DNA from: JACMLD01 sp039919885
Lineage (GTDB): Bacteria > Bacteroidota > Bacteroidia > Chitinophagales > Chitinophagaceae
DNA: 64,000 nucleotides
Reading direction: 5' to 3'
NCBI GenBank assembly: GCA_039919885.1
Contig: JBDSEV010000025.1
Location: 1-64,000, forward strand
The position numbers and the translations under genes are program-made. Shown here one piece after another: positions 16,031 through 24,897 of this stretch (position 1 is the first letter of the stretch; each line of letters begins with the position of its first letter). The notes below the pieces were generated by a model. The model had not been told where the DNA came from. It saw nothing but the letters and a program-made list of their open reading frames with translations, and made no database searches.

Positions 16031-17686
16031 TTACGGTAGGATCAGCTCCTTTTGCAGCGAAGGCAATTTGAGCGATTCTTTTCTTTCAGCGAACTCTTTT
16101 GATGCCTGTATAAAATGGACAAAGACGGGGTGCGGTGCCTCCACCGTGCTTTTTAATTCGGGGTGATATTGTACACCAATAAAGAAAGGATGATTGGTTA
16201 ATTCAACAATTTCAACAAGGTTGCTTTCCGGGTTCCGGCCACTGGCAATCATGCCTGCGGTTTCAAACTGCTCAAGGTAGGCATTGTTGAATTCCCAGCG
16301 ATGCCGATGACGTTCGCTGATGGTTGAAGTGTCATAAATACGGCTGGCGAGTGTGCCATCAAGGATACTGCACGGATAAGCGCCGAGGCGCATGGTACCG
16401 CCCTTCGCGGTAATCGTTTTCTGTCCATCCATCAGGTCAATGACCGGGTTGGTGGTATCGGGATTCATTTCTGTGGAATGGGCATCTTTAATGTGCAGTA
16501 CGTTTCGTGCAAATTCAATTACTGCCATTTGCATGCCGAGGCAGATACCAAAAAATGGCAATCCTTTCTCCCTTGCATATTTAACCGCAATGATCTTACC
16601 TTCTATTCCGCGCAAGCCAAAACCAGGCGCCACCAGCAGCCCGTCGAGGTTGCCTAGTTTTTCTGCTACGTTCTCATCTGAAATAAATTCGCTGTGTACA
16701 TTCACCACCTGCACTTTGCATTCGTTAATGGCACCTGCATGGACAAATGACTCCAGTATCGATTTGTAGGCATCCTGCAATTCAATGTATTTTCCTATTA
16801 GCCCGATAGTCACCTTGCTTTTGGGATATTTTAGTTTGTCTAGGAAAACTTTCCATTTGGACAATTCCGGTTCTTTGTACCCGGTGATATTCATCTTCCG
16901 CAAACAGATTAAATCAAGTTTTTCCCTCATCATGGCAAGTGGCACCTCGTAAATGGTAGCGGCATCTGCTGCCTCAATCACGGCTTCAGGTTTTACATTG
17001 CAGAACAAGGCAATTTTCCTGCGTATTTCAGGGGACAACGCTTCTTCGGTTCTGCAGGCAATGATATCCGGGTGAACGCCTTCCTGGCTCAGCATTCTTA
17101 CGCTGTGCTGGGTAGGTTTTGTCTTTAATTCTTTTGCCGCTTTCAAATAAGGAATGAGCGTGAGATGCACCACTACAGTGTCTTCTTCCGGCAATTCCCA
17201 TTGCAGCTGGCGAACCGCCTCTACAAACGGCAGGCTTTCTATATCGCCAACAGTGCCACCTATTTCGGTGATCACCACATCAAATTTATTATCGTTGCCC
17301 AGCAACAACATCCTTCTTTTTATTTCATCTGTTATATGAGGTACCACCTGCACCGTTCTGCCCAGGTAGGCACCTTCACGTTCTTTATTAATAACTGTCT
17401 GATAAATTTTCCCGGTAGTTACATTGTTCGCCTGCGAAGTAGGAATATTTAAGAAGCGCTCATAGTGACCCAGATCAAGATCTGTTTCAGCGCCATCATC
17501 CGTAACATAACATTCACCATGTTCATACGGATTCAATGTTCCCGGGTCTACATTAATATAGGGATCGAATTTCTGGATGGTAACGCGAAGTCCCCTGGCT
17601 TGCAACAGTTTCGCCAGCGAAGCCGCAATGATTCCCTTACCTAATGACGACGTTACTCCACCGGTAACAAAAATGAATTTGGCCAT
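16031..17686 (-). CDS. pyrG: CTP synthase
   Basis: A 551-residue glutamine-hydrolysing enzyme converting UTP to CTP. The N-terminal synthetase domain begins KFIFVTGGVTSSLGKGI with the P-loop and contains QKFDPYINVDPGTLNPYEHGE and the EIGGTVGDIES signature. The class I glutamine amidotransferase domain from about residue 300 contains the nucleophile loop FFGICLGMQ and the late His/Glu in QYHPELKS. Length is typical and both domains are intact. It lies upstream of yidC on the same strand, with a structured spacer. Confidence 0.98.
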   Translation of the reverse strand: MAKFIFVTGGVTSSLGKGIIAASLAKLLQARGLRVTIQKFDPYINVDPGTLNPYEHGECYVTDDGAETDLDLGHYERFLNIPTSQANNVTTGKIYQTVINKEREGAYLGRTVQVVPHITDEIKRRMLLLGNDNKFDVVITEIGGTVGDIESLPFVEAVRQLQWELPEEDTVVVHLTLIPYLKAAKELKTKPTQHSVRMLSQEGVHPDIIACRTEEALSPEIRRKIALFCNVKPEAVIEAADAATIYEVPLAMMREKLDLICLRKMNITGYKEPELSKWKVFLDKLKYPKSKVTIGLIGKYIELQDAYKSILESFVHAGAINECKVQVVNVHSEFISDENVAEKLGNLDGLLVAPGFGLRGIEGKIIAVKYAREKGLPFFGICLGMQMAVIEFARNVLHIKDAHSTEMNPDTTNPVIDLMDGQKTITAKGGTMRLGAYPCSILDGTLASRIYDTSTISERHRHRWEFNNAYLEQFETAGMIASGRNPESNLVEIVELTNHPFFIGVQYHPELKSTVEAPHPVFVHFIQASKEFAERKESLKLPSLQKELILP

Positions 17687-18003
17687 AAAATGGTTAGTTA
17701 TATATCAATAAATTAATTGCAATTGGATGCAGGACGGGAAACGAACCACCGCTAATTCAAAAACAGCACTTAGCCGGTGTATGGCAATAATTAACCGAAA
17801 ATGTAATTAAATGAAACCCGTGTCTGGTATGTGACCTTTGTAGAACTGCGAAAAAGTTCAGCGGGGTCGTGTAAAGATACAATGATTTATGGCAATACGA
17901 ATGGCATGGATAAGGTGTGGACAACTAGCCGTTGCCGCCCCTAAAAAGACAATAGGCACCAGATAAATCTGAATGCCTATTGCTTCCTTTTAGTGTGTGT
18001 AAT
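17687..18003. other. intergenic region upstream of pyrG
   Basis: This 317-base stretch holds the terminator of the small membrane-protein gene at 17943-17982. The remaining 250 bases must contain the pyrG promoter, but I see no perfect TAnnTTTG box on the minus strand and no reading frame or RNA gene that I can support. Confidence 0.4.
17943..17982 (-). terminator. intrinsic terminator of the 61-residue membrane-protein gene
   Basis: CAATAGGCA (17950-17958) pairs perfectly with TGCCTATTG (17974-17982), with a second inner helix CAGAT/ATCTG. On the minus strand the hairpin is followed by TCTTTTT. It sits 21 bases after the stop at 18004. Confidence 0.75.
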
Positions 18004-18189
18004 TTATTTTATGCTCAGCAGCGCCGGGTAAGCCTTTGCTACAGGAGTTGAAATTTTTGATTTTATAATATACTGATTTTTAGTAAATTCCCTCCCCGAA
18101 ACCGGGGCCTGGCCCATCTTAACCGCATGCAAAACTACAATCACTGCAATTTCCAAAGTCAACACAAACACGCTAATATTTCTTTTCAT
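18004..18189 (-). CDS. small single-span membrane protein of unknown function
   Basis: A 61-residue protein with one hydrophobic segment near the N terminus (ISVFVLTLEIAVIVVLHAV, about residues 4-22), a short basic region and a hydrophobic C terminus (AYPALLSI). The frame is open to 18246, but the ATG at 18189 directly precedes the membrane segment and was chosen. I know no family. The strongest support is the perfect hairpin with T-tract just after its stop on the same strand. It is separated from pyrG by 317 bases, so it is likely a separate short transcript. Confidence 0.5.
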   Translation of the reverse strand: MKRNISVFVLTLEIAVIVVLHAVKMGQAPVSGREFTKNQYIIKSKISTPVAKAYPALLSIK

Positions 18190-18451
18190 ACACAGTGATA
18201 ATTTGTTTCCGTTCTCGTTTTTTTGGGTTTGGATCAATCGTTGCAAAACGCAAAATAAAGGGTTTTATTTCACCGGTTCAAATATGATTGACCAAAACCG
18301 TCGTTAAAGGCTGCTTTTTACACCTAGGGTTAAATAAAGCTTTGGGCTAATTTTTAGAAATATCTACGTGCTTTTCAGCGGTTTACACTTATAAATGCAG
18401 GTTAGATTACGGCAGGCATTCGGCAAAGGTTGGGTAATCAACTGCAAAAAC

Positions 18452-19249
18452 TTAGTCTTTCGCAATCTTAAGGTAACTGGTCATAATACCTTTGATAAGG
18501 GATGAGCTGAAACCCTGGTGTTCCATTTCATTGAGGCCGGCGATGGTGCATCCTTTTGGGGTGGTCACCTTGTCTATTTCCTGTTCGGGGTGTGTGCCCT
18601 TTTTAAGCAACAAATCTGCGGCCCCTTTTACCGTTTGCGCAGCTATCAGGTTGGCGGTAGCAGCATCAAACCCAATTTCTATACCGCCCTGAATATTTGC
18701 CCTGATATAACGCATGGCGTAGGCCGTACCGCAAGCGCCCAGTACCGTGGCTGCATCCATTAATTTTTCTTCAATGGACGCCACTTTTCCCAATTGTGTG
18801 AACAGTTCCATGATATAATCAATATCGTCTTTTTCAACATCGCGGTGACTGATGCAAGTCATACTCTCCTGGATAGCAATCGCGGTGTTGGGCATCGCCC
18901 GTACCACCGGCATTTTTTTATCTACTATTTTAAGAATGTCCTGGATACTTACGCCCGTAATGACGGATATAATAATGTGCCGTGCGGTATCCAGCGAGGA
19001 TTTCAACCGGGACAGTATTTCCTCTACCTGGAAAGGTTTTACAGCCAGTATAACCAGGTCTGCAACGCGAACCGCCTCTTCATTGTTATCGCTTACCAGC
19101 ACACCCTTTCTTTCGAGGTGGTGCAATGTGGAAATATTTCGTTTGGTGATGATAATGTGCTTGGGCAAAATAAACCCGCTCTGGATCAGGCCTTCAGCGA
19201 TAGCGGTACCAAGGTTACCGCCACCGATGATAGCAATTTTTTTATTCAT
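18452..19249 (-). CDS. proC: pyrroline-5-carboxylate reductase
   Basis: A 265-residue NAD(P)H-dependent enzyme reducing 1-pyrroline-5-carboxylate to proline. It has the Rossmann start KIAIIGGGNLGTAIAEGL, the segment ADLVILAVKPFQVEEIL, MPVVRAMPNTAIAIQESMT and the C-terminal signature with VTTPKGCTIAGLNEMEHQGF. The frame is open eight codons further, but MNKKIAIIGGGN is the natural N terminus. It is downstream of hldD on the same strand (124 bases) and has its own candidate promoter. Confidence 0.95.
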   Translation of the reverse strand: MNKKIAIIGGGNLGTAIAEGLIQSGFILPKHIIITKRNISTLHHLERKGVLVSDNNEEAVRVADLVILAVKPFQVEEILSRLKSSLDTARHIIISVITGVSIQDILKIVDKKMPVVRAMPNTAIAIQESMTCISHRDVEKDDIDYIMELFTQLGKVASIEEKLMDAATVLGACGTAYAMRYIRANIQGGIEIGFDAATANLIAAQTVKGAADLLLKKGTHPEQEIDKVTTPKGCTIAGLNEMEHQGFSSSLIKGIMTSYLKIAKD

Positions 19250-19270
19250 AATTGTTTTTTTGAAACCCTG

Positions 19271-19278
19271 CAAAAATA
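19271..19278 (-). promoter_or_regulatory. candidate -7 box for proC
   Basis: TATTTTTG on the minus strand (19278-19271) matches TAnnTTTG and lies 21 bases before the chosen ATG. It overlaps the longer version of the frame, which supports the shorter start. No clear -33 element. Confidence 0.35.
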
Positions 19279-19373
19279 CAGTTAATCATGCGGATATGCA
19301 TACGGTAAAACAACGTGAGGAACGCGCTTGCATTCACTATCCTAAAACACGGTCCCCGCCGTCCGCAGTTGTA

Positions 19374-20354
19374 TCAATAGTACTTTTGAGTAACGAGGTA
19401 GTTCCGTACATAGTCGGCTACGCCCTGCTCTAATGAATAAAAGGGAAATTGATATCCCGCATCCGCTAATTTTTGCATCGGTGCTTCCGTAAAATACTGG
19501 TACTTGTCACGGATGTCTGCCGGCATGTCTATAAAACTGATTACAGGGCTTCTGTCAAGTGCCGCAAAAGTGGCTTTTACCAAATCTTCAAAGGAGCGGG
19601 CTTTGCCGGTTCCCAGGTTGTAGATACCCGGCGCCGGCATATTTTCCATCAGCCAATAACAAACATTCAGCACATCTTTTACGTAAACAAAATCACGCAG
19701 TTGCTGGCCATCTTTGAAATCGGGCCGGTGCGATTTAAATAATTTAACTAGTCCATCATTCTGTACCTGGTTGAAAGAATGCCATATCACACTTGCCATA
19801 CGGCCCTTATGGTATTCGTTCGGGCCATAGACGTTAAAAAACTTTAAGCCATACCATGCGGGTGGCTGATCGGTTTGCAGCAAGGCCCATTTGTCGAATT
19901 CGTTCTTGGATACACCGTATGGATTGAGTGGGTGTAAGCTAAAGGGAAGGATGTGATCATCCGAATAACCGGCAGCACCGCTTCCATAGGTAGCAGCCGA
20001 CGAAGCATACACCAGCGGCACTTTATTGGCGGTGCAATATTGCCAAATTTTCTGCGAGTAGTCAACGTTCAGGTGCTGGTGCACTGCATAGTCGAATTCG
20101 GTAGTATCTGTTCTTGCTCCAATATGAAAGATGAAATCAATTGCCGGCTGTTGGGTTTTTAACCAGTCAAAAAAAATCTCCCGTTCCACCTGCAGTGTAA
20201 ATTGTTTGCCTGCCAGGTTGGGCACCTTATCCTGGCGCGAAAAATCATCCACCAGCACAAGGTTGGTAAATCCCGCTGCGTTCAGAAAACCTACCAGGCA
20301 GCTGCCGATAAATCCGGCAGCACCCGTAACCACTATAGTAGCATTCTTTTGCAT
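19374..20354 (-). CDS. hldD: ADP-L-glycero-D-manno-heptose 6-epimerase
   Basis: A 326-residue extended short-chain dehydrogenase that epimerises ADP-D-glycero-heptose to the L-form used in the lipopolysaccharide inner core. It shows the NAD(P) site VVTGAAGFIGSCLVGFLN, GARTDTTE, the active-site YASSAATYGSG and the YGVSKNEFDKW Tyr/Lys pair, and the family-specific FNVYGPNEYHKGRMASVIWH and QQLRDFVYVKDV. The full length is intact. It starts 60 bases after the purL stop, so the two may share a transcript. The other heptose genes (gmhA, hldE) are not in the window. Confidence 0.93.
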   Translation of the reverse strand: MQKNATIVVTGAAGFIGSCLVGFLNAAGFTNLVLVDDFSRQDKVPNLAGKQFTLQVEREIFFDWLKTQQPAIDFIFHIGARTDTTEFDYAVHQHLNVDYSQKIWQYCTANKVPLVYASSAATYGSGAAGYSDDHILPFSLHPLNPYGVSKNEFDKWALLQTDQPPAWYGLKFFNVYGPNEYHKGRMASVIWHSFNQVQNDGLVKLFKSHRPDFKDGQQLRDFVYVKDVLNVCYWLMENMPAPGIYNLGTGKARSFEDLVKATFAALDRSPVISFIDMPADIRDKYQYFTEAPMQKLADAGYQFPFYSLEQGVADYVRNYLVTQKYY

Positions 20355-20414
20355 TGCTTATCAGGTAAAGTATATGACTGGTAGCACAATCACTACCCGC
20401 TTCGCCATTTTTTG

Positions 20415-22649
20415 CTACAGCGATGTTACTGCATCGTCTGCCTGCACCGCCGTTAAAATATTTCCAATGGCATTATCATAACTGTCTTTCCACGTGCCGA
20501 TGTTTCCCCAATCCATTCCATCTACTTCCACCGATCCGGCAGTTACAAAACCGAGTTCCTCAAACACCTGGCCGCCAATTATTTTTTTGAAGGCCGGTAA
20601 TTCCGACGCACTAACGGTTACCACTACCCTGCTCTGGCTTTCTCCAAACCAGTAAGCATCCTTGCGAATGTTGAAATCGGCCGCCACCACATCCATTCCC
20701 AAGTCCCGGTTAAAGCAGGATTCCAGCAGCGTGATAAACAAACCGCCTTCACTCACATCATGCGCAGATTTAACGACCTTATTTTTAATGAGCGCCGCTA
20801 CCGTCTGTTGCAGGGCAAATTCCGTATCCAAATCAAATTCAGGCGCCGGACTGTACTCTACGCCGTGTATCTTATGCAGGTATTCAGACGAATTAATATC
20901 GTTACTACCAGCACCAATTAAAAAGATGAGGTCGCCTGCATCTTTGAAATCAAGTGTCATTTTTTCATTGACATTGTCCAGCAGGCCTACCATACCAATT
21001 GTTGGGGTAGGGTAAACCGCGCCATCCGGGCCCTGGTTGTAAAAACTCACATTACCACCCGTCACCGGCGTATCGAATTTAATGCAGGCTTCGCCCATCC
21101 CTTTCAGCGCATGCACAAACTGGTAATACACTTCCGGATCATATGGATTTCCGAAGTTCAGGCAATTGGTAACGCCGAGGGGCTGCCCGCCACTGCATAC
21201 AATATTTCTTGCTGCTTCCGCCACTGCAATCATCGCACCTTTGTACGGATCCGCAAACACATAACGGCTGTTGCAATCGGTGGTCAATGCCAATCCTTTG
21301 GTTGTAGGTTTTGCTACTACTATCGCAGCATCACTGGGCGCGTTGGTGGAGGCATTGCCTGCGCCGACCATGCTGTCGTACTGCGTATAAATGAATTTCT
21401 TGGACGCGATATTGGGTATTGCTACAATTTGCGCTGCAACCGCTTTCAAGTCATCCGGCACTTCAATACCCGCTGGGTCAAACGCTTTTATTTTTTGCAG
21501 GTAGGCAGGCTCTTTAATTTCGCGGGTATATTGTGGCGCACCGCCGCCGAGTACCAATTCATAAGCGGGCAAAGATGCTTCCAGGGTGCCATGCATGTAA
21601 AAATTCAGGATGCCATCGTCCGTTACTTCGCCAATGGCCGAACAGGGTAAGTCCCATTTCTCGAATACGCTGATAACGGCCGCTTCTTTTCCTTTTTCAA
21701 CTACCATCAGCATTCTTTCCTGGCTTTCACTCAGCAGCAATTCCCACGCCTTCATGTTTTTTTGCCGGGTAGGAACTTTATCCAGGTCGATCCGCATGCC
21801 CGACTCTCCTTTTGCACTCATTTCCGAGGTGGAACAGATAATTCCGGCAGCGCCCATGTCCTGCATGCCCACCACTGCACCGGTCTGGATGACTTCCAGG
21901 CAGGCTTCCAGTAATTTTTTTTCCTGGAAAGGGTCGCCCACCTGTACCGCGGGCAGTTCTTCCGCACTCTCCGCCGTGATGTCTGCGGACGCAAAAGAGG
22001 CGCCGCCGATTCCATCTTTGCCGGTAGCACTGCCAACAAAGAAAACAGGGTTGCCTGCGCCTTTGGCGGTTGCCGATACGGTTTCTCCGTTCTTAAGCAC
22101 CCCCACACTCATGGCATTCACCAGCGGGTTAGTATGGTAACAAGGTTCAAAATAAATTTCTCCGCCTACGGTTGGCACGCCAAAACAGTTGCCGTAATGA
22201 CCAATGCCATGTACGATACCACTTAAAAGATGTTGTGTTTTTATTTCATTTATACTGCCAAACCGCAGTGAGTTCAGTGCAGCAACCGGCCTTGCACCCA
22301 TGGTAAAAATATCCCTGTGTATACCGCCAACGCCGGTAGCTGCACCCTGGAAAGGTTCAATTGCGGAAGGATGGTTGTGCGATTCAATCTTAAAAACCAC
22401 CCCGTAGCCGTCACCAATATCCATCAGCCCGGCATTTTCTTCCCCCGCTTTCACCAGCATATTCTTTCCATCGCGGGGAAGCGTTTTCAACCATTTTATA
22501 GAATTCTTGTAGCTGCAATGTTCACTCCACATAGCTGAGAAGCAACACAATTCAGTGAAATTGGGGGTTCTGCCCAATCTTTCCTTAATGAGATCAAATT
22601 CTTCTGCCGTGAGCCGCAGCTGTGCTGCTGTTGACGCTGTTATTTCCAT
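20415..22649 (-). CDS. purL: phosphoribosylformylglycinamidine synthase subunit PurL
   Basis: A 744-residue ATP-dependent FGAM synthase of the small PurL type, which works with separate PurQ (glutaminase) and PurS subunits in purine synthesis. It shows the N-terminal helical segment and FSAMWSEHCSYKNS, the VVFKIESHNHPSAIEPFQGAATGVGG motif that binds ATP/Mg, GLALTTDCNSRYVFADPY and SAHDVSEGGLFITLLES in the second AIR-synthase-like half. Length fits the small form rather than the 1,300-residue fused enzyme. purQ and purS are not in the window. hldD follows on the same strand. Confidence 0.96.
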   Translation of the reverse strand: MEITASTAAQLRLTAEEFDLIKERLGRTPNFTELCCFSAMWSEHCSYKNSIKWLKTLPRDGKNMLVKAGEENAGLMDIGDGYGVVFKIESHNHPSAIEPFQGAATGVGGIHRDIFTMGARPVAALNSLRFGSINEIKTQHLLSGIVHGIGHYGNCFGVPTVGGEIYFEPCYHTNPLVNAMSVGVLKNGETVSATAKGAGNPVFFVGSATGKDGIGGASFASADITAESAEELPAVQVGDPFQEKKLLEACLEVIQTGAVVGMQDMGAAGIICSTSEMSAKGESGMRIDLDKVPTRQKNMKAWELLLSESQERMLMVVEKGKEAAVISVFEKWDLPCSAIGEVTDDGILNFYMHGTLEASLPAYELVLGGGAPQYTREIKEPAYLQKIKAFDPAGIEVPDDLKAVAAQIVAIPNIASKKFIYTQYDSMVGAGNASTNAPSDAAIVVAKPTTKGLALTTDCNSRYVFADPYKGAMIAVAEAARNIVCSGGQPLGVTNCLNFGNPYDPEVYYQFVHALKGMGEACIKFDTPVTGGNVSFYNQGPDGAVYPTPTIGMVGLLDNVNEKMTLDFKDAGDLIFLIGAGSNDINSSEYLHKIHGVEYSPAPEFDLDTEFALQQTVAALIKNKVVKSAHDVSEGGLFITLLESCFNRDLGMDVVAADFNIRKDAYWFGESQSRVVVTVSASELPAFKKIIGGQVFEELGFVTAGSVEVDGMDWGNIGTWKDSYDNAIGNILTAVQADDAVTSL

Positions 22650-22665
22650 AAAAAAAATTGCAACG

Positions 22666-22673
22666 CAAAAGTA
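22666..22673 (-). promoter_or_regulatory. candidate -7 box for purL
   Basis: TACTTTTG on the minus strand (22673-22666) matches TAnnTTTG and lies 16 bases before the purL ATG, giving a very short leader. No clear -33 element. Confidence 0.4.
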
Positions 22674-22725
22674 AGTCCGTGAACCTAATTTTAATGATAA
22701 ATTTATCCTTATTTAACGGAAAACA

Positions 22726-23679
22726 ATGTTGATAGCTTTTGTTCATAGCGGCCGGTCATTCATGCCCGAAGTGAGCGCTTATATAAAATATTTTTCTGCA
22801 CGGAATATTGCCTGTGTAGTAACAACACCCGGCAAATTAAAAAATATTAATTGCGATGTAGAGTGGTTTTTTTTAGGGATGGACCATTCGAAACCCAAAA
22901 AAGCTGTTGTCCGCATCCACGAATATACTTCCCTGAGTACCCCGCCTGCCGCCAGGTTAAAAGATTATATCAAACACAAAATCAATACCACGCCCGACTT
23001 CCGAATTTTCCTGAATAAGTTTGTGGCGGAAAGGATGGGTTTTAATGACGGCGTTCCATTCGGTTTTAGGGACATGGGCATTCCGCAAAATTTGCTTGTA
23101 ACGCCATTTCCGCTGCGCAAAAAAACCGTTGATTTTATTTATATTGGCGATGTTGGTGCGCAACGGCAAATGGATGCCTTATTGGGGCAGTTTACCAAAG
23201 ATGCCTGGAAGGACAAAAGCATCCTGATCATCAGCCAGCATTATAGCAAATTGGCGCAACGGTTCAAAAATTATCGAAACATTGTTTTCAAAGGACCGCT
23301 TAGCCACGATGCGGTGATGGATGAACTCCAGACTGCAAGGTATGCCCTTAATTATATCCCGGACATTGCGCCTTTTAACCGCCAGACTTCCACCAAACTA
23401 CTGGAATATGCAGCTGGCAAAATACCCATTATTTCCACCAGCTACCAATGGATAACTGAATTCAGAGCAGCAAACGGGGGGGATTATTTTTTTCTTGAAC
23501 CCTCCTTCGGCAACTTTAACTGGGAAGCCGTCAGCAATTTCAATTACTCCTTTCCTGATCTCAGCAACTGGACGTGGGACCAGCAGATTGAGCGATCGGG
23601 GGTACTGCAATTTCTGCAGACTAGGTTTCCTGCCGCCGATCCTGGATTCGGTCAATCGCCTGCTGGTACTCTGTTATGA
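22726..23679 (+). CDS. glycosyltransferase-like protein (GT-B fold)
   Basis: A 317-residue protein that looks like a divergent GT-B glycosyltransferase. The N-terminal part begins with a beta strand and glycine-containing turn (MLIAFVHSGRSFMPEVSAYIKYF). The second half has the pattern DFIYIGDVGAQRQMDALL, NIVFKGPLSHDAVMDELQTARYALNYIP and TSTKLLEYAAGKIPIIST, which resembles the nucleotide-sugar binding half of family 4 enzymes, including the Lys-x-x-Glu-Tyr-x-Ala segment. It is short for the fold. Its 3' end overlaps the next, convergent glycosyltransferase by 59 bases. Donor and acceptor are unknown; a role in surface polysaccharide synthesis is inferred. Confidence 0.7.
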   Translation: MLIAFVHSGRSFMPEVSAYIKYFSARNIACVVTTPGKLKNINCDVEWFFLGMDHSKPKKAVVRIHEYTSLSTPPAARLKDYIKHKINTTPDFRIFLNKFVAERMGFNDGVPFGFRDMGIPQNLLVTPFPLRKKTVDFIYIGDVGAQRQMDALLGQFTKDAWKDKSILIISQHYSKLAQRFKNYRNIVFKGPLSHDAVMDELQTARYALNYIPDIAPFNRQTSTKLLEYAAGKIPIISTSYQWITEFRAANGGDYFFLEPSFGNFNWEAVSNFNYSFPDLSNWTWDQQIERSGVLQFLQTRFPAADPGFGQSPAGTLL

Positions 23680-24751
23680 TTTTATCGACATTGAAATTTT
23701 TTGCCACCAGCTGCCGTCCCTTTTTGCCCATTGCTTTCCGCTCCTCCGCGGGCAGCTGCAGCATTTTCTCCATTTTATCTGCCAGGTCAAACGGGTTATT
23801 CATATTGCAGAGGTAGCCGGTCACATTATCAGTAACCACCTCTTTGCATCCCCTGTTATTAGAGGTAATCACGGGCAACTCCATACTGGCAGCTTCCATC
23901 AGGCAACGGGGTACGCCTTCGTTGTAAAAAGAGGGAAAAATGAAACAGTCTGCGGCCGATAAAAACCCGCGTACATCGCCGGCAAAACCACGGTACTGTA
24001 TAAGGCCTTCTTTTTGCCACCGGTCCATGTCTTCGTGATGAATAGAATCGGGATGGTACTTTTCATAAAAACCTATCAGTTCAAAATCTACATCGTAATT
24101 TTTTTTCTTGAGGATGCGCGCAGCATCTGCATAAATGGCCACCCCTTTGCTTTTTAGCAGGCGTGTACTCATCAGGAACCGGAATTTTTGCCGGCCGGAC
24201 AAATCGGCTGCAGGCAGGAAATGGGTGAGGTTAATGCCTTCACCATGGAGTACCCGGGTCTTTTCAACCTTTACAATATGCTGCTCAATAAAAAACTTGG
24301 CGTCGTCGTTGTTAAGGAACCAGATTTCGGTGGTTTTTTTCAGCGCGTGGGTGTAAAGAAATTTGATCAACAAATACAACCAGTTTCGTTTGGAGAATCC
24401 ATAACCCATGCCGGTAATCACTGCTACGGAAGGAATACCCTGGGTTGCAGCTGCCAGTGATCCATAAATATTGGGTTTGATCACATAGTGAAATACCACA
24501 TTTGGCCGGTGTATTTTGTATAGCTTTTTGAGGCAGCGGTAGAGCGCGTAATCGCTAAACGGGTTTTCCGTTCGGTTATTAAAATTAACGGGTATAAAGA
24601 TGCACCCCTCCTGCTGCAACAGGGGCGTATATTCATCATCCGCCGCAAATACAAGCACTTCGTACCCCTTGCTGATAAAATAGCGAATCACATCAATCCG
24701 GAAATTGTATATTGACCATGCACTGTTGGAAACGAAACAAATTCTGAACAT
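23621..24751 (-). CDS. family 4 glycosyltransferase
   Basis: A 376-residue GT-B enzyme of the GT4 class. The N-terminal acceptor half starts CFVSNSAWSIYNFRIDVIRYF and includes VVFHYVIKPNIYGSLAA and VAVITGMGYGFSKR. The donor half shows FRFLMSTRLLKSKGVAIYADAARIL, VDFELIGF and the diagnostic DCFIFPSFYNEGVPRCLMEAASMELPVITSNNRG, with the E-x-x-x-x-x-x-x-E type arrangement. It resembles capsular or exopolysaccharide transferases of the CapM/PglA type. The 3' end overlaps the opposite-strand glycosyltransferase by 59 bases. The specific sugar is unknown. Confidence 0.88.
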   Translation of the reverse strand: MFRICFVSNSAWSIYNFRIDVIRYFISKGYEVLVFAADDEYTPLLQQEGCIFIPVNFNNRTENPFSDYALYRCLKKLYKIHRPNVVFHYVIKPNIYGSLAAATQGIPSVAVITGMGYGFSKRNWLYLLIKFLYTHALKKTTEIWFLNNDDAKFFIEQHIVKVEKTRVLHGEGINLTHFLPAADLSGRQKFRFLMSTRLLKSKGVAIYADAARILKKKNYDVDFELIGFYEKYHPDSIHHEDMDRWQKEGLIQYRGFAGDVRGFLSAADCFIFPSFYNEGVPRCLMEAASMELPVITSNNRGCKEVVTDNVTGYLCNMNNPFDLADKMEKMLQLPAEERKAMGKKGRQLVAKNFNVDKIITEYQQAIDRIQDRRQET

Positions 24752-24897
24752 TTCAGGATTATTACAATTTAATAACGGGTAAGAAAGCTGGCTAAACTAT
24801 TGAAATATTTGTTCAGGCACACATCCCGGATCAATTAATACAGTAAAGAAACTTAATTTTACGCATTTAACTTTAATTCTTCAGTTTAAGCAACTTC

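Noticed and set aside
21610..22140. Open frame on the plus strand opposite purL
   Set aside because: It lies wholly inside purL, which has intact motifs throughout this region.
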